From: Pseudomonas sp. GM18
GTDB lineage: Bacteria; Pseudomonadota; Gammaproteobacteria; Pseudomonadales; Pseudomonadaceae
NCBI RefSeq assembly: GCF_000282195.1
Contig: NZ_AKJT01000070.1
Span: 1 to 64,000 of the forward strand
Direction: 5' to 3'
Length of the DNA stretch: 64,000 nucleotides
Part shown: positions 25,097 through 33,857 of the stretch, piece by piece
Layout of the letters: each line of letters opens with the position of its first letter
Position numbering within the stretch: the stretch's first letter is position 1
The notes under the pieces: model-generated
The model's input: the letters and a program-made list of their open reading frames with translations, nothing else
Told to the model about the DNA's origin: nothing
Databases searched by the model: none
Program-made: the position numbers and the translations under genes

Positions 25097-26526
25097 TCTT
25101 TGGCCGCCAGTTCAGTGCCGGGAATGGTCAACGTCTGACCAATCTTCAGCTCGTCACTTTGCAAGTTGTTGGCACTGCGCAAGGTGGCCGCAGACACCTG
25201 ATAACGCACGGCGATCATCGCCAGGGTTTCACCGGGACTCACGCGATGGTCACGCGGGCCTTGGGCGATCTTGCCGGAATCGCGCAGCCAGGCAATGTAG
25301 GTGCCCGGCGGCGGGTTCTGCTGGAAGAACTGCCGCACGCCGCTGCTGATGGAGCGCGCCAGCGCCTGCTGGTGGCTCGATGCCGCGAGTTTCGAGGCTT
25401 CGTTGGCGTTGGAGATGAAGCCGGTTTCCACCAGGATCGATGGGATGTCCGGCGACTTCAGCACCATGAACCCGGCTTGCTCAACACGTTGTTTGTGCAG
25501 CGGCGTGACACGACCGATGTTGCTCAAGACTTTCTGGCCAACGTTCAGGCTGGAAGTTAGGGAAGCGGTCATCGACAGGTCGAGCAGCACGCCGGCCAAC
25601 ATGCGGTCCTTGTCGTCGAGGCTGACGTTGCCGGCACCGCCGATCAAGTCGGAACGGTTTTCGCTGTCGGCCAGCCAACGGGCGGTCTCCGACGTAGCGC
25701 CGCGGTCAGACAGGGCAAACACCGACGCACCGAACGCAGCGGCTGAAGGCGCGGCGTCGGCGTGGATCGAAACGAATAGATCGGCGCCTTTCTTGCGAGC
25801 GATTTCGGTACGGCCGCGCAACGGAATGAAGTAGTCGCCGGTACGGGTCAGCTCAGCACGGAAACCTTTCATGCCATTGACCTGACGCTGCAGCTCACGG
25901 GCGATGGCCAGCACCACGTCTTTTTCACGCTGACCGCGAGAGCCCGAGGCGCCCGGGTCTTCGCCGCCGTGGCCGGCGTCGATCACCACAATGATGTCGC
26001 GCTTGCCGGCTGGTGCAGGTGGCAGTTTGATCGAAGGCTCGGATGGCGGCGTGACGGGCACGGCGGGCACCGTAGCCACGGACGGCGTCGGCGCAGGCGG
26101 TGGCGCGGCGTCGGCCGCGTTATCGAACAGGTCGACCACCAGACGATTGCCGTACTGGGCGTTCGGCGCCAGGGTAAAGCTTTTCGGCGTGACGGCTTTT
26201 TTCAGGTCGATGACCACCCGCAAATCGGTCGGCGTACGCTGAGCCGAGCGCATCGCCGTGATCGGTGTGTTGGCGGTGGAGACGTTCAGTGGCGACCCGA
26301 GCGTCGCGCCATTGATGTCGATCACCAGCCGATCGGGTGCGGTCAGGGTAAAGACGCTGTGCTGCACAGGCCCCGTCAGGTCGAACACCAGCCGCGTGTT
26401 GTCCGGCGCCCGCCACAGGCGAACACTGTTGACCTTCGTCTCGGCCACAGCGTCGACGGTCACCGCCAGAAACAACAATCCTACGGCAGCAACCAACGCG
26501 CGAAAGCGCATACCTAACCCCATCAT
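25093..26526 (-). CDS. amiB: N-acetylmuramoyl-L-alanine amidase AmiB
   Basis: A 477-residue periplasmic zinc amidase that cleaves septal peptidoglycan. A signal peptide (to about residue 28) is followed by an AMIN domain (about 30-130), a proline-rich linker, and an Amidase_3 domain from about 175 (VVIDAGHGGEDPGASG with a Zn-binding His). A C-terminal LysM repeat (HRVSPGETLAMIAVRYQVS, about 427 on) ends the protein. The translation start may be MMGLG or MRFRAL five codons later. It sits between tsaE and mutL with overlapping or abutting ends. Confidence 0.95.
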   Translation of the reverse strand: MMGLGMRFRALVAAVGLLFLAVTVDAVAETKVNSVRLWRAPDNTRLVFDLTGPVQHSVFTLTAPDRLVIDINGATLGSPLNVSTANTPITAMRSAQRTPTDLRVVIDLKKAVTPKSFTLAPNAQYGNRLVVDLFDNAADAAPPPAPTPSVATVPAVPVTPPSEPSIKLPPAPAGKRDIIVVIDAGHGGEDPGASGSRGQREKDVVLAIARELQRQVNGMKGFRAELTRTGDYFIPLRGRTEIARKKGADLFVSIHADAAPSAAAFGASVFALSDRGATSETARWLADSENRSDLIGGAGNVSLDDKDRMLAGVLLDLSMTASLTSSLNVGQKVLSNIGRVTPLHKQRVEQAGFMVLKSPDIPSILVETGFISNANEASKLAASSHQQALARSISSGVRQFFQQNPPPGTYIAWLRDSGKIAQGPRDHRVSPGETLAMIAVRYQVSAATLRSANNLQSDELKIGQTLTIPGTELAAKE

Positions 26527-26997
26527 TTAATTGAATTCCAATGCCAAAACGGCACACCAGTCCTCGCCGCGCGAGCCCTGGGACAAAATTTTCAGCGAAC
26601 GTCCGCTGTCATGCGGGCTAATGGTAATGGTCAGGTCGGGCTTTGGCAAAAAGCCTGCACCCTTCTGGGGCCATTCAATAAGACATAATGCGTCGTCATC
26701 GAAATAGTCGCGGATGCCGAGGTACTCCAGCTCCTCGGGGTCGACCAATCGATATAAGTCGAAATGGAAGGCGCGGACGGCGCCGATCTCGTAAGGCTCG
26801 ACCAGGGTAAAGGTTGGACTTTTTACCGCGCCGGTATGCCCCAGGCCACGGATGATGCCCCGGGACAGCGTGGTTTTCCCCGCGCCCAGATCCCCTTCAA
26901 GAAAAATCAGACCGTGCCCTTGGGTGGTTTTGGCGATACGTGCGCCAAAGTCGCTCATGGCCTGCTCGTCGGCCAGGTACAGGGTTACTTCAGACAC
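26527..26997 (-). CDS. tsaE: tRNA threonylcarbamoyladenosine synthesis ATPase TsaE
   Basis: A 156-residue P-loop ATPase that works with TsaB and TsaD to make t6A37 on ANN-decoding tRNAs. Walker A is GDLGAGKTTLSRG and the family motif SPTFTLVEPY follows. It overlaps the end of nnrD by 13 nt and abuts amiB. Confidence 0.96.
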   Translation of the reverse strand: MSEVTLYLADEQAMSDFGARIAKTTQGHGLIFLEGDLGAGKTTLSRGIIRGLGHTGAVKSPTFTLVEPYEIGAVRAFHFDLYRLVDPEELEYLGIRDYFDDDALCLIEWPQKGAGFLPKPDLTITISPHDSGRSLKILSQGSRGEDWCAVLALEFN

Positions 26998-28484
26998 GGT
27001 GCTTGCTCCTCCAACAACTGACGAATGGCTGGAATCAGATCACTGGCCGCCAGCCCGCGGCCGAATTTACCTTGTTGTTCGCCGGCATTGGCGTGCAGCC
27101 AGACTGCCAGGCAGGCCGCGTCATACGCGTCCATGCTTTGTGCGAGCAAGGCGCCGACCAGACCGGCCAGCACATCGCCCAAGCCGGCCGATGCCATGGC
27201 CGGATGCCCCTGATGACACAGCGCCAGACGCCCATCGGGACTGGCGATCAGACTGCCAGCGCCCTTGAGCACCACCACCGCTGTATATTTTTTGCTCAAT
27301 GCATGAGCGGCGGCCGGACGATCAGCCTGAACGTCGACCGTCGAGATCCCCAACAATCGCGCTGCTTCGCCCGGATGCGGCGTGATAACACTACCCGTGG
27401 GCAAGCTCACGCCACCTTCGGCCAACAGGTTCAACGCATCGGCGTCCCAGACTTGCGGCCGTGGCGCATTGGCCGCGGCCGACAACAGACTGCGCCCCCA
27501 GGCGGCCTGCCCCAGCCCGGGGCCGACGACCAGCACGGTGGCCTTCTCAAGCAGCCCCATCAATTGATTGGCCGACGAAGTACCGAGCACCATCGCTTCC
27601 GGCAAACGCGCCAGGGCGGCTGGAACATGCTCGCTGCGCGTAGCCACGGACACCATGCCGGCACCGCTGCGCAGGGCACTTTGCGCGCTCAGCAGGATGG
27701 CACCGCCAAAACCGCGATCACCGCCGATGAGCAGTGCATGGCCGAATTTGCCTTTGTGGGCGGTTGGCATTCGACCTGCCAGACGCGGCACATTACCGGC
27801 GCTCAGACGACGTGCACTGATCTCGGCCCCAATAAATGTCTCGGGGGCGACGTGCAGATCGTTGAATACCAAATCGCCCACCACATCCGCCGCGTCACCG
27901 GTGAACAGACCCAGTTTCAAACCGATGAACGTCACCGTCAGCTCAGCTCGAACCGCAGTGCCGAGCTGGCGCCCCGTATCGGCGCACAGCCCCGAGGGGA
28001 TATCCACCGCCGCAACCGGTAGCCCACTGGCGTTGATCGCGGCGATGACGCTGGCGTACGGCTCGCGCACTTCACCGGTCAGGCCGGTGCCGAGCAAGGC
28101 ATCCAGCACAATACCGCGTAATTCGGAGTGCGGGCTCCAGCCTTGAATGGCCACGCCTTCGGCCACCGCCTCGGCATGCGCCGACGCGGCATCACCCTGC
28201 AAACGCCCAGGGTCGCCGGCGGCCAGCACCCGCACATGCCAGCCGGCACGTCGGGCCAGCACGGCCACCAGGTAACCGTCGCCCGCGTTATTGCCGTGGC
28301 CGGCCACCACGCTCAATTCGTGCCCGGTCGGCCAATGGCGGACCAGCGCACGCCAGGTCGCCCGCGCTGCACGCTGCATCAATTCGAAGCCCGGTGTACC
28401 GGCCGCGATCAGGCTCGCATCGAGCCCTCGGACTTGCGCGGTGCTATACAGCGCGTCGGGTAATTCATCTTTAGTGTGCGGCAT
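26985..28484 (-). CDS. nnrD: Bifunctional NAD(P)H-hydrate epimerase/dehydratase
   Basis: A 499-residue fusion that repairs hydrated NADH and NADPH. The N-terminal half is the epimerase (YjeF_N; AGHGNNAGDGYLVA, DALLGTGLTGEVREPY). The C-terminal half is the ADP-dependent dehydratase (GHALLIGGDRGFGGAILLSA, TPHPGEAARLL, VVLKGAGSL, GLGDVLAGLVGALLAQ). It is divergent from queG with a 63-bp shared upstream region and heads the nnrD-tsaE-amiB-mutL-miaA chain. Confidence 0.95.
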   Translation of the reverse strand: MPHTKDELPDALYSTAQVRGLDASLIAAGTPGFELMQRAARATWRALVRHWPTGHELSVVAGHGNNAGDGYLVAVLARRAGWHVRVLAAGDPGRLQGDAASAHAEAVAEGVAIQGWSPHSELRGIVLDALLGTGLTGEVREPYASVIAAINASGLPVAAVDIPSGLCADTGRQLGTAVRAELTVTFIGLKLGLFTGDAADVVGDLVFNDLHVAPETFIGAEISARRLSAGNVPRLAGRMPTAHKGKFGHALLIGGDRGFGGAILLSAQSALRSGAGMVSVATRSEHVPAALARLPEAMVLGTSSANQLMGLLEKATVLVVGPGLGQAAWGRSLLSAAANAPRPQVWDADALNLLAEGGVSLPTGSVITPHPGEAARLLGISTVDVQADRPAAAHALSKKYTAVVVLKGAGSLIASPDGRLALCHQGHPAMASAGLGDVLAGLVGALLAQSMDAYDAACLAVWLHANAGEQQGKFGRGLAASDLIPAIRQLLEEQAPCLK

Positions 28485-28547
28485 GCGTCTTCAGGCTCCG
28501 ATGTCTGGCAGAATTATACGCATCTCAGCTCCGGTTTCTCTCGCCTC

Positions 28548-29612
28548 ATGCCCGCTATTACCACAGACCTGCCCGCCCTCGCCCAATCCATCAAGGACTG
28601 GGGCCGCGAGCTGGGCTTTCAGCAAGTCGGCATCAGCGGCCTCGACCTGGCCGAGCATGAGCAGCACCTGGAGCGCTGGCTCGCCGCCGGCTACCACGGC
28701 GAAATGGACTACATGGGCGCCCACGGCAGCAAACGCTCGCACCCGGAAGAACTGGTGCCGGGCACCCTGCGCGTGGTTTCCCTGCGCATGGACTACCTGC
28801 CGGGCGACACGCACATGGCGCAACGGCTGGCCCAACCGGAAAAAGCCTACGTCTCGCGTTATGCCTTGGGCCGCGACTACCACAAATTAATTCGTAAACG
28901 CGTGCAACAACTGGCAGAAAAAATCCAGGCAGTGATCGGCCCGTTCGGCTACCGCGCCTTTGTCGACAGCGCCCCGGTGCTGGAAAAGGCCATCGCCGAA
29001 CAGGCTGGCCTGGGCTGGATCGGCAAAAACACGCTGGTCTTGAATCGCAAGGCCGGCAGTTACTTCTTCCTCAGCGAACTATTCGTCGACCTGCCGCTGC
29101 CAGTGGACCCGCCCCATGCCACCGAGCACTGCGGTCGCTGCACGGCCTGCCTGGATATCTGCCCGACCAACGCCTTCGTCGGCCCCTATGTGCTGGACGC
29201 CCGGCGCTGTATTTCGTACCTGACCATCGAACTGAAAAGCGCGATCCCTGAAGATTTACGACCGCTGATCGGCAATCGGGTGTTCGGTTGCGATGACTGC
29301 CAGATCGTCTGCCCGTGGAACCGCTTCGCCCGGCCTTCCGGGGAAAGTGACTTCAAACCCCGGCACAACCTGGACAACGCCGAACTGGCCGAACTGTTCA
29401 TGTGGGACGAAGAAAAATTCCTCAGCAGCACCGAAGGTTCACCGTTGCGTCGGGCCGGTTACGAGCGCTGGTTGCGCAATCTGGCGGTCGGCTTGGGCAA
29501 TGCGCCGTCGAGCATTCCGGTGCTCGAAGCGCTGAAGGCCCGGCGGGACTATCCGTCGGAACTGGTGCGCGAACACGTCGAATGGGCGCTGAAACAACAC
29601 GGCCTCCTGTAG
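28548..29612 (+). CDS. queG: Epoxyqueuosine reductase QueG
   Basis: A 354-residue cobalamin-dependent reductase doing the last step of queuosine synthesis on tRNA. The catalytic N-terminal domain is followed by two [4Fe-4S] motifs, CGRCTACLDICP and CDDCQIVCPWN. I start at MPAITTDLPALAQ (28548), which matches the family N-terminus. The in-frame start 24 codons upstream runs into nnrD. The TAG stop lies inside the left arm of a 24-bp inverted repeat. Confidence 0.95.
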   Translation: MPAITTDLPALAQSIKDWGRELGFQQVGISGLDLAEHEQHLERWLAAGYHGEMDYMGAHGSKRSHPEELVPGTLRVVSLRMDYLPGDTHMAQRLAQPEKAYVSRYALGRDYHKLIRKRVQQLAEKIQAVIGPFGYRAFVDSAPVLEKAIAEQAGLGWIGKNTLVLNRKAGSYFFLSELFVDLPLPVDPPHATEHCGRCTACLDICPTNAFVGPYVLDARRCISYLTIELKSAIPEDLRPLIGNRVFGCDDCQIVCPWNRFARPSGESDFKPRHNLDNAELAELFMWDEEKFLSSTEGSPLRRAGYERWLRNLAVGLGNAPSSIPVLEALKARRDYPSELVREHVEWALKQHGLL

Positions 29613-29710
29613 CAGCTGCCGAAGGCTGCGTTCGAGGCCGCAGGACTCGCGGCGGATCTGAACATCTACGACTGCTTCGCAGCCGGACGCAGCCTTCGGC
29701 AGCTGCTACA
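29608..29710. repeat. Inverted repeat with perfect 24-bp arms
   Basis: TGTAGCAGCTGCCGAAGGCT starts the left arm (29608-29631). The right arm (29687-29710) is its exact complement. The interior has GAACATCTACGACTGCTTCGCAGCC, a string shared with the repeat at 2573-2708. It begins over the queG stop codon and ends just before the convergent channel gene. Confidence 0.88.
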
Positions 29711-29725
29711 GGGACCGTGTATCGG

Positions 29726-30337
29726 TCAGGCTTCGTCGTTATAAACGAACTTGGGCATTTCCCAGTGGAAACGGATCGCCAGCAAGCGCAGCAGGAAGCC
29801 GCCGAACAGGGTAATCAGGATCGCCTGCTCACCCGGCAATTGCAGGTAGACACAGAATAAATAGCACCATGCCGCGGCAAACGAGACGCTGGCATAGAGT
29901 TCGCGGCGGAAGATCAGCGGGATGTCGTTGCAGAAGATGTCCCGCAGGATGCCGCCAAACACCCCGGTGATTACGCCGCTGACCGAGGCCACCAGCATGC
30001 CGTGGCCCATTTCCAGAGCGGTCATGCAGCCGATCAGGGTGAACGCCACCAGGCCCACGGCGTCGAGCACCAGAAACAGCGAGCGCAGATGACGCATCCA
30101 GCGTGCCGCGAAGACGGTGAACATTGCTGCGATCGACGTCAGCACCAGGTATTCCGGGTGTTTGACCCAGGTCAGCGGGTAATGGCCGAGCAACACGTCG
30201 CGCACCGAACCGCCGCCCAGCGCCGTGACACACGCAATCAGCACCACGCCAAACCAGTCCATGCCGCGACGACCCGCAGACAGGGCGCCAGTCATGGCCT
30301 CGGCAGTAATGGCGATCAGGTAGAGCATCAGCAACAT
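29726..30337 (-). CDS. TRIC-like (UPF0126) inner-membrane cation channel
   Basis: 203 residues with seven predicted membrane segments in two UPF0126 repeats. Each repeat has the glycine-rich kink of the family (TALGGGSVRDVLLG near 39 and VFGGILRDIFC near 125). Bacterial and archaeal TRIC homologues form trimeric monovalent cation channels. E. coli YicG belongs to the same family, and its role is unclear. It is convergent with queG and downstream of orn on the minus strand. Confidence 0.88.
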   Translation of the reverse strand: MLLMLYLIAITAEAMTGALSAGRRGMDWFGVVLIACVTALGGGSVRDVLLGHYPLTWVKHPEYLVLTSIAAMFTVFAARWMRHLRSLFLVLDAVGLVAFTLIGCMTALEMGHGMLVASVSGVITGVFGGILRDIFCNDIPLIFRRELYASVSFAAAWCYLFCVYLQLPGEQAILITLFGGFLLRLLAIRFHWEMPKFVYNDEA

Positions 30338-30454
30338 GGTGGCGGTCCTTACGAGAAGGCGCGCAGTCTACTCAGATCGTCAGGGCACCAAAAGGGGGCA
30401 CCACACAGATAGACCGTGTCGCCTTCTTCGCGAGCAAGTCGGATCGCCGCCCAA

Positions 30455-30997
30455 TCAGAACTTGATGAAGTTCTTGCGGTAGTGCTGCAGCTCGGCGATC
30501 GATTCGCGGATGTCGTCCAGGGCCAGGTGGGTGCTGCCCTTTTTGAAGCTGTCGCGTACGTCCGGCGCCCAGCGCGCGGCCAACTCTTTGAGGGTCGACA
30601 CATCGAGGTTGCGATAGTGGAAATAGCTTTCCAGCGACTTCATGTGGGTATAAAGGAAGCGACGGTCCTGGCAGATGCTGTTGCCACAGATCGGCGACTT
30701 GCCCTTCGGCACCCATTTCTCCAGGAAGGCGATGGTCTCGGCTTCCGCTTCGGCCATGCTGATGCGGCTGTCGCGAACCCGTTGGGTCAGCCCGGAGCCG
30801 CCGTGCTGACGGGTATTCCACTCGTCCATGCCGGCGAGGATCTCGTCGCTGTGATGGATGGCGATTACCGGGCCTTCGGCCAAAGTGTTCAAATCACTGT
30901 CGGTAACGATAGTGGCCATCTCGATGATGACGTCGGTATCAGGGTTCAGACCGGTCATTTCCAGGTCGATCCAGATCAGATTCTGCGGGTTTTGCAT
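30455..30997 (-). CDS. orn: Oligoribonuclease
   Basis: A 180-residue DEDDh exonuclease that finishes RNA decay by cleaving dinucleotides, including pGpG from c-di-GMP. Motifs are LIWIDLEMTGLNP (D and E), HLALDDIRESIAEL near the C-terminus and the central LDVSTLKELA. The length is the usual one. It is divergent from rsgA. In pseudomonads Orn links RNA turnover to c-di-GMP levels, which is relevant to the PilZ-like gene nearby. Confidence 0.97.
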   Translation of the reverse strand: MQNPQNLIWIDLEMTGLNPDTDVIIEMATIVTDSDLNTLAEGPVIAIHHSDEILAGMDEWNTRQHGGSGLTQRVRDSRISMAEAEAETIAFLEKWVPKGKSPICGNSICQDRRFLYTHMKSLESYFHYRNLDVSTLKELAARWAPDVRDSFKKGSTHLALDDIRESIAELQHYRKNFIKF

Positions 30998-31105
30998 TGT
31001 GTCGGCTCCTAGGCAATGGTTCGCAGTTTAGCCTAGGCCGGTGCCCGGGCGTGCTAAACTCGCGGCCGTTTTACCTAATCGCTGCATTCTCGATACGGAA
31101 CACCC

Positions 31106-32137
31106 ATGGCCAAACGCCAACTCAATCGTCGTCAAAACTGGCGCATCGAAAAGATTCAGGGCGAGCGCGCTGCCCGCGCCGCCAAACGCGAGTCCTCGGC
31201 TGTCGAGGCACTCGAAGGTGGCGACCTGGGTCCGGAACAGACGGGCCTGGTGATCGCGCACTTCGGTGTGCAGGTCGAAGTCGAGGCCCTCGATGGCGAA
31301 TTGGCCGGCCAGGTATTCCGCTGCCACTTGCGCGCCAACCTGCCGGCGCTGGTGACCGGCGATCAGGTCGTGTGGCGTGCCGGCAACCAGGGCATCGGTG
31401 TGATCGTGGCGCAACTGCCGCGTAACACCGAGCTCTGCCGCCCGGACAGCCGTGGCCAGCTCAAGCCGGTGGCGGCCAACGTCGACATGATCGTCATTGT
31501 CTTCGCCCCGCTACCCGAGCCTCACGCCAACCTGATCGACCGTTATCTGGTCGCCGCCGAACACGCGGGTATCCGGCCGTTGCTGCTGCTGAACAAATTC
31601 GACCTGATCGACGAGCAGAACGCCCCGGCGCTGAATGCCTTGCTGGCGGTTTACCGCACGCTGGGTTACCCGGTGCTGGAAGTGTCGGCGCACCACGGCA
31701 ACGGCATGGAGCAACTTCAAAAACTGTTGGACGGGCGCATCAGCGTGTTCGTCGGCCAGTCCGGCGTCGGCAAGTCGTCGCTGGTCAACAGCTTGCTGCC
31801 GGAAGTCGAAACCCGCGTCGGCCCACTGTCCGAGCTGTCGGGCCAGGGCACCCACACCACCACCACCGCGCGATTGTTCCACTTCCCCGGCGGCGGCGAG
31901 TTGATCGACTCCCCGGGCATTCGGGAATTCGGCCTGGGCCACGTCAGCCGCGCCGACGTCGAAGCCGGTTTCATCGAGTTCAACGACCTGCTCGGCACCT
32001 GCCGCTTCCGCGACTGCAAACACGACCGCGAGCCGGGTTGCGCCCTGCTCAAGGCTCTGGAAGATGGCCGCGTGCAGCAGCAGCGGATGAACAGTTATCG
32101 GTCGATCATCGCCAGCTTGCCTGAAAACAGCTATTAA
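31106..32137 (+). CDS. rsgA: Ribosome small subunit-dependent GTPase RsgA
   Basis: A 343-residue circularly permuted GTPase that matures the 30S subunit. An N-terminal OB domain is followed by G4 NKFD (163-166), G1 GQSGVGKS (217-224) and G3 DSPGIREFGL, then a C-terminal zinc knuckle in CRFRDCKHDREPGC. It is the last conserved gene before the accessory block. In P. aeruginosa, as I recall, motB follows directly. Confidence 0.97.
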   Translation: MAKRQLNRRQNWRIEKIQGERAARAAKRESSAVEALEGGDLGPEQTGLVIAHFGVQVEVEALDGELAGQVFRCHLRANLPALVTGDQVVWRAGNQGIGVIVAQLPRNTELCRPDSRGQLKPVAANVDMIVIVFAPLPEPHANLIDRYLVAAEHAGIRPLLLLNKFDLIDEQNAPALNALLAVYRTLGYPVLEVSAHHGNGMEQLQKLLDGRISVFVGQSGVGKSSLVNSLLPEVETRVGPLSELSGQGTHTTTTARLFHFPGGGELIDSPGIREFGLGHVSRADVEAGFIEFNDLLGTCRFRDCKHDREPGCALLKALEDGRVQQQRMNSYRSIIASLPENSY

Positions 32138-32145
32138 ACAGACGC

Positions 32146-32178
32146 GCCAGCCGCCCCGACATCAATGGGACGGCTGGC
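32146..32178 (+). terminator. Hairpin after rsgA
   Basis: GCCAGCCG and CGGCTGGC pair around a 17-nt loop, starting 9 bp after the rsgA stop. No T run follows, so it is a weak terminator candidate. The rest of 32179-32362 holds a short tandem repeat (two copies of CCTACAAAACA at 32189-32211) and no other gene. Confidence 0.45.
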
Positions 32179-32362
32179 CGCTCGTAACCACCTACAAAAC
32201 AACCTACAAAACACCCCGTCGACTTAAACATCAGATATTTCTGTAGGGCGTCAGCACGCCTGTTTGAAGGCCACTTCTCTTTAACCGTGAAGGCCTTGTC
32301 CCAGCTATTCAACTGCATACATTCAAGCCCTCTTCGCACATTAGCGATACCGAGGGACAGCC

Positions 32363-32494
32363 ATGCAAACCTATCATTTGTTCATCAGCCACTCGTGGAA
32401 CTATTCAGACGCCCACGACAATCTGGTCCGCCTGCTGGGCGCACAGGCCCTCGGCGCCTATTACCGCGAACTCGCCCTCAAAGGACATTTCTGA
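32363..32494 (+). pseudogene. Truncated TIR-like (ThsB/DUF1863-type) gene
   Basis: A 43-codon reading frame begins MQTYHLFISHSWNYSDAHDN, which matches the start of the TIR-like DUF1863 (ThsB-type) fold. After LVRLL it continues for 18 residues unlike the family and stops. Family members are usually 120 residues or more, so about two thirds is missing. The reading frame is still intact, as if by an in-frame internal deletion. GAGGGA precedes the ATG. The TGA stop overlaps the ATG of the following TIR gene by 1 nt. Family assignment rests on these 25 residues only. Confidence 0.65.
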
Positions 32495-32979
32495 TGCCCG
32501 TATTCATCAGCTATCGTCACGTGGATCGACCCTACGCGATCGCCATCAGCAGCCGTCTGATACAGGCCAACATCAAGACCTACTTTGACGTGCTGGATCC
32601 GGAATCACAGACCACCGATGACATCACCGGGGTCATCACCCGCAACATCACCGCGTGCACGCATCTGATGGCGGTGGTCTCTGACAAGACTGCGCTCTCG
32701 TGGTGGGTGCCGTTCGCAATCGGCGAAGCGACCATCAGCAACCGGCGGATTTGCTCATTCCAGACCGAACCGGCGGAGTTGCCGCTGTACCTCGATAAAT
32801 GGCCAAAGCTCAGCACCAACAAGGATCTGGAGTTTTTCATTGATGCCTACCGTGAAGAAGTGGCGACCAAGCGCTCAATGACACTGGATTCGATCAGTGA
32901 ATCCCTTTACGGCACCTACAGACGCAATGCCGAGCTGTTCCATGACCAGCTCAAGATTCGCATCCGACGGGGTTTCTGA
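32494..32979 (+). CDS. TIR-domain protein with altered catalytic position
   Basis: 161 residues starting MPVFISYRHVDRPYAIAISS, a TIR_2-type fold with the usual opening strand FISYR. Bacterial TIR domains often hydrolyse NAD or make signalling nucleotides for defence, using a Glu in a WVPxE-type motif. Here the motif reads WWVPFAIGEAT (70-80). The expected Glu position is A75 and the only nearby Glu is E78. AAAGGAC precedes the start, which overlaps the stop of the truncated TIR-like gene. The C-terminal 50 residues are helical and not assigned. No signal peptide is present. Activity is uncertain. Confidence 0.75.
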   Translation: MPVFISYRHVDRPYAIAISSRLIQANIKTYFDVLDPESQTTDDITGVITRNITACTHLMAVVSDKTALSWWVPFAIGEATISNRRICSFQTEPAELPLYLDKWPKLSTNKDLEFFIDAYREEVATKRSMTLDSISESLYGTYRRNAELFHDQLKIRIRRGF

Positions 32980-32986
32980 GAGGCGC

Positions 32987-33013
32987 AAAAAAGCCGCGAT
33001 GATCGCGGCTTTC
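32987..33013 (+). terminator. Terminator after the TIR gene; also left copy of a flanking direct repeat
   Basis: AAGCCGCGA-TGA-TCGCGGCTT is preceded by an A run and followed by TCTGG, 8 bp after the TIR stop. The 22 bp from 33001 (GATCGCGGCTTTCTGGTCTT onward) recur with one mismatch at 35197-35218. Confidence 0.75.
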
Positions 33014-33095
33014 TGGTCTTCAGCATGCCTTGCATGCACTGGGCTGGGCTGGAAGCTGCCCCACAGCGCTTGCGATACCGTGCGTGAAAAATGAA

Positions 33096-33857
33096 TTAAT
33101 TGAGACTGAAGGCTTCTTGAATGGTCTTGATCAAGCGGTCGCCATCCACCCCTTTGTAACCTTGAGGGTTTGACGCAAGCTCAGCGGGCACTTGGCTGAG
33201 AAATGACGTCAAATCGAGAGCTATTCGTTCTGAAAGCTCGGTCATTCCTTCTGTAAGAAGGACAGAAAGTGAGATCACATCTTTGAAGTGCTTCTTGATA
33301 TCGCGACTGTCCACTTGCACGCCGCTCTCGATCTGCGCCTTCTTGTTAAGCCAAGCATGGGCTTTGAGCGGAACGAGCCTGTCAGCCCCGATGTGACTGA
33401 CTTCCTGGGTGTGGTCGACGCCAGCCAGGAGAAAGTTGTAATACTCATCATCAAGGATGATCGCAGAAAGGCTTGCGGCTTGCTCCTCTACCGGGACTTT
33501 GGTCATTCGGGCCGCTTCTTCGTGCTTCAGGCCATCTGGGAGACGAGAAAAAAGCTCGATCTGAACTGGAAAGGATTTGTCCTCAGGATTCTGGAAGCGA
33601 TAGAAAACCGGGGAGCCCCCTTCACTGTCGCCATTTTGGCGAATGGTATACCCGCCGTCCTTGATGAACTTCCAGAACTGACCTACGAACTCACGATTGA
33701 GAGCCTCAACGACCAGTACGACATCCAGATCCTTGGTGGGTCGAAATGGCTCATCCAGAAGCTCCATGCTAATGGATGCTGCCACTCCGCCAATCAGAAC
33801 ATAGCTGCCCTGATAGTCTTTGAAATACTCTCGAAACCGTTCGATACCCACTACCAT
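33096..33857 (-). CDS. Nucleotidyltransferase, AbiEii-like putative toxin
   Basis: 253 residues. The nucleotidyltransferase signature is LIGGVAAS (21-28) followed by TKDLDVV with D43 and D45. A third acidic residue lies in QIELFS (E101). The later DSRDIKKHFKDV (183-194) resembles the helical C-terminus of this family. AbiEii-type toxins use this fold to modify nucleotides or tRNA. The start has GGAGAACGTGAA before it and overlaps the winged-helix gene by 7 nt, an antitoxin-then-toxin order. The toxin role is inferred from fold and context. Base composition is lower in GC than its neighbours by eye. Confidence 0.7.
   Translation of the reverse strand: MVVGIERFREYFKDYQGSYVLIGGVAASISMELLDEPFRPTKDLDVVLVVEALNREFVGQFWKFIKDGGYTIRQNGDSEGGSPVFYRFQNPEDKSFPVQIELFSRLPDGLKHEEAARMTKVPVEEQAASLSAIILDDEYYNFLLAGVDHTQEVSHIGADRLVPLKAHAWLNKKAQIESGVQVDSRDIKKHFKDVISLSVLLTEGMTELSERIALDLTSFLSQVPAELASNPQGYKGVDGDRLIKTIQEAFSLN

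Noticed and set aside
32363..32979. A complete Thoeris system
   Set aside because: No ThsA-like effector gene is nearby, the ThsB-like gene is truncated and the TIR motif is altered.
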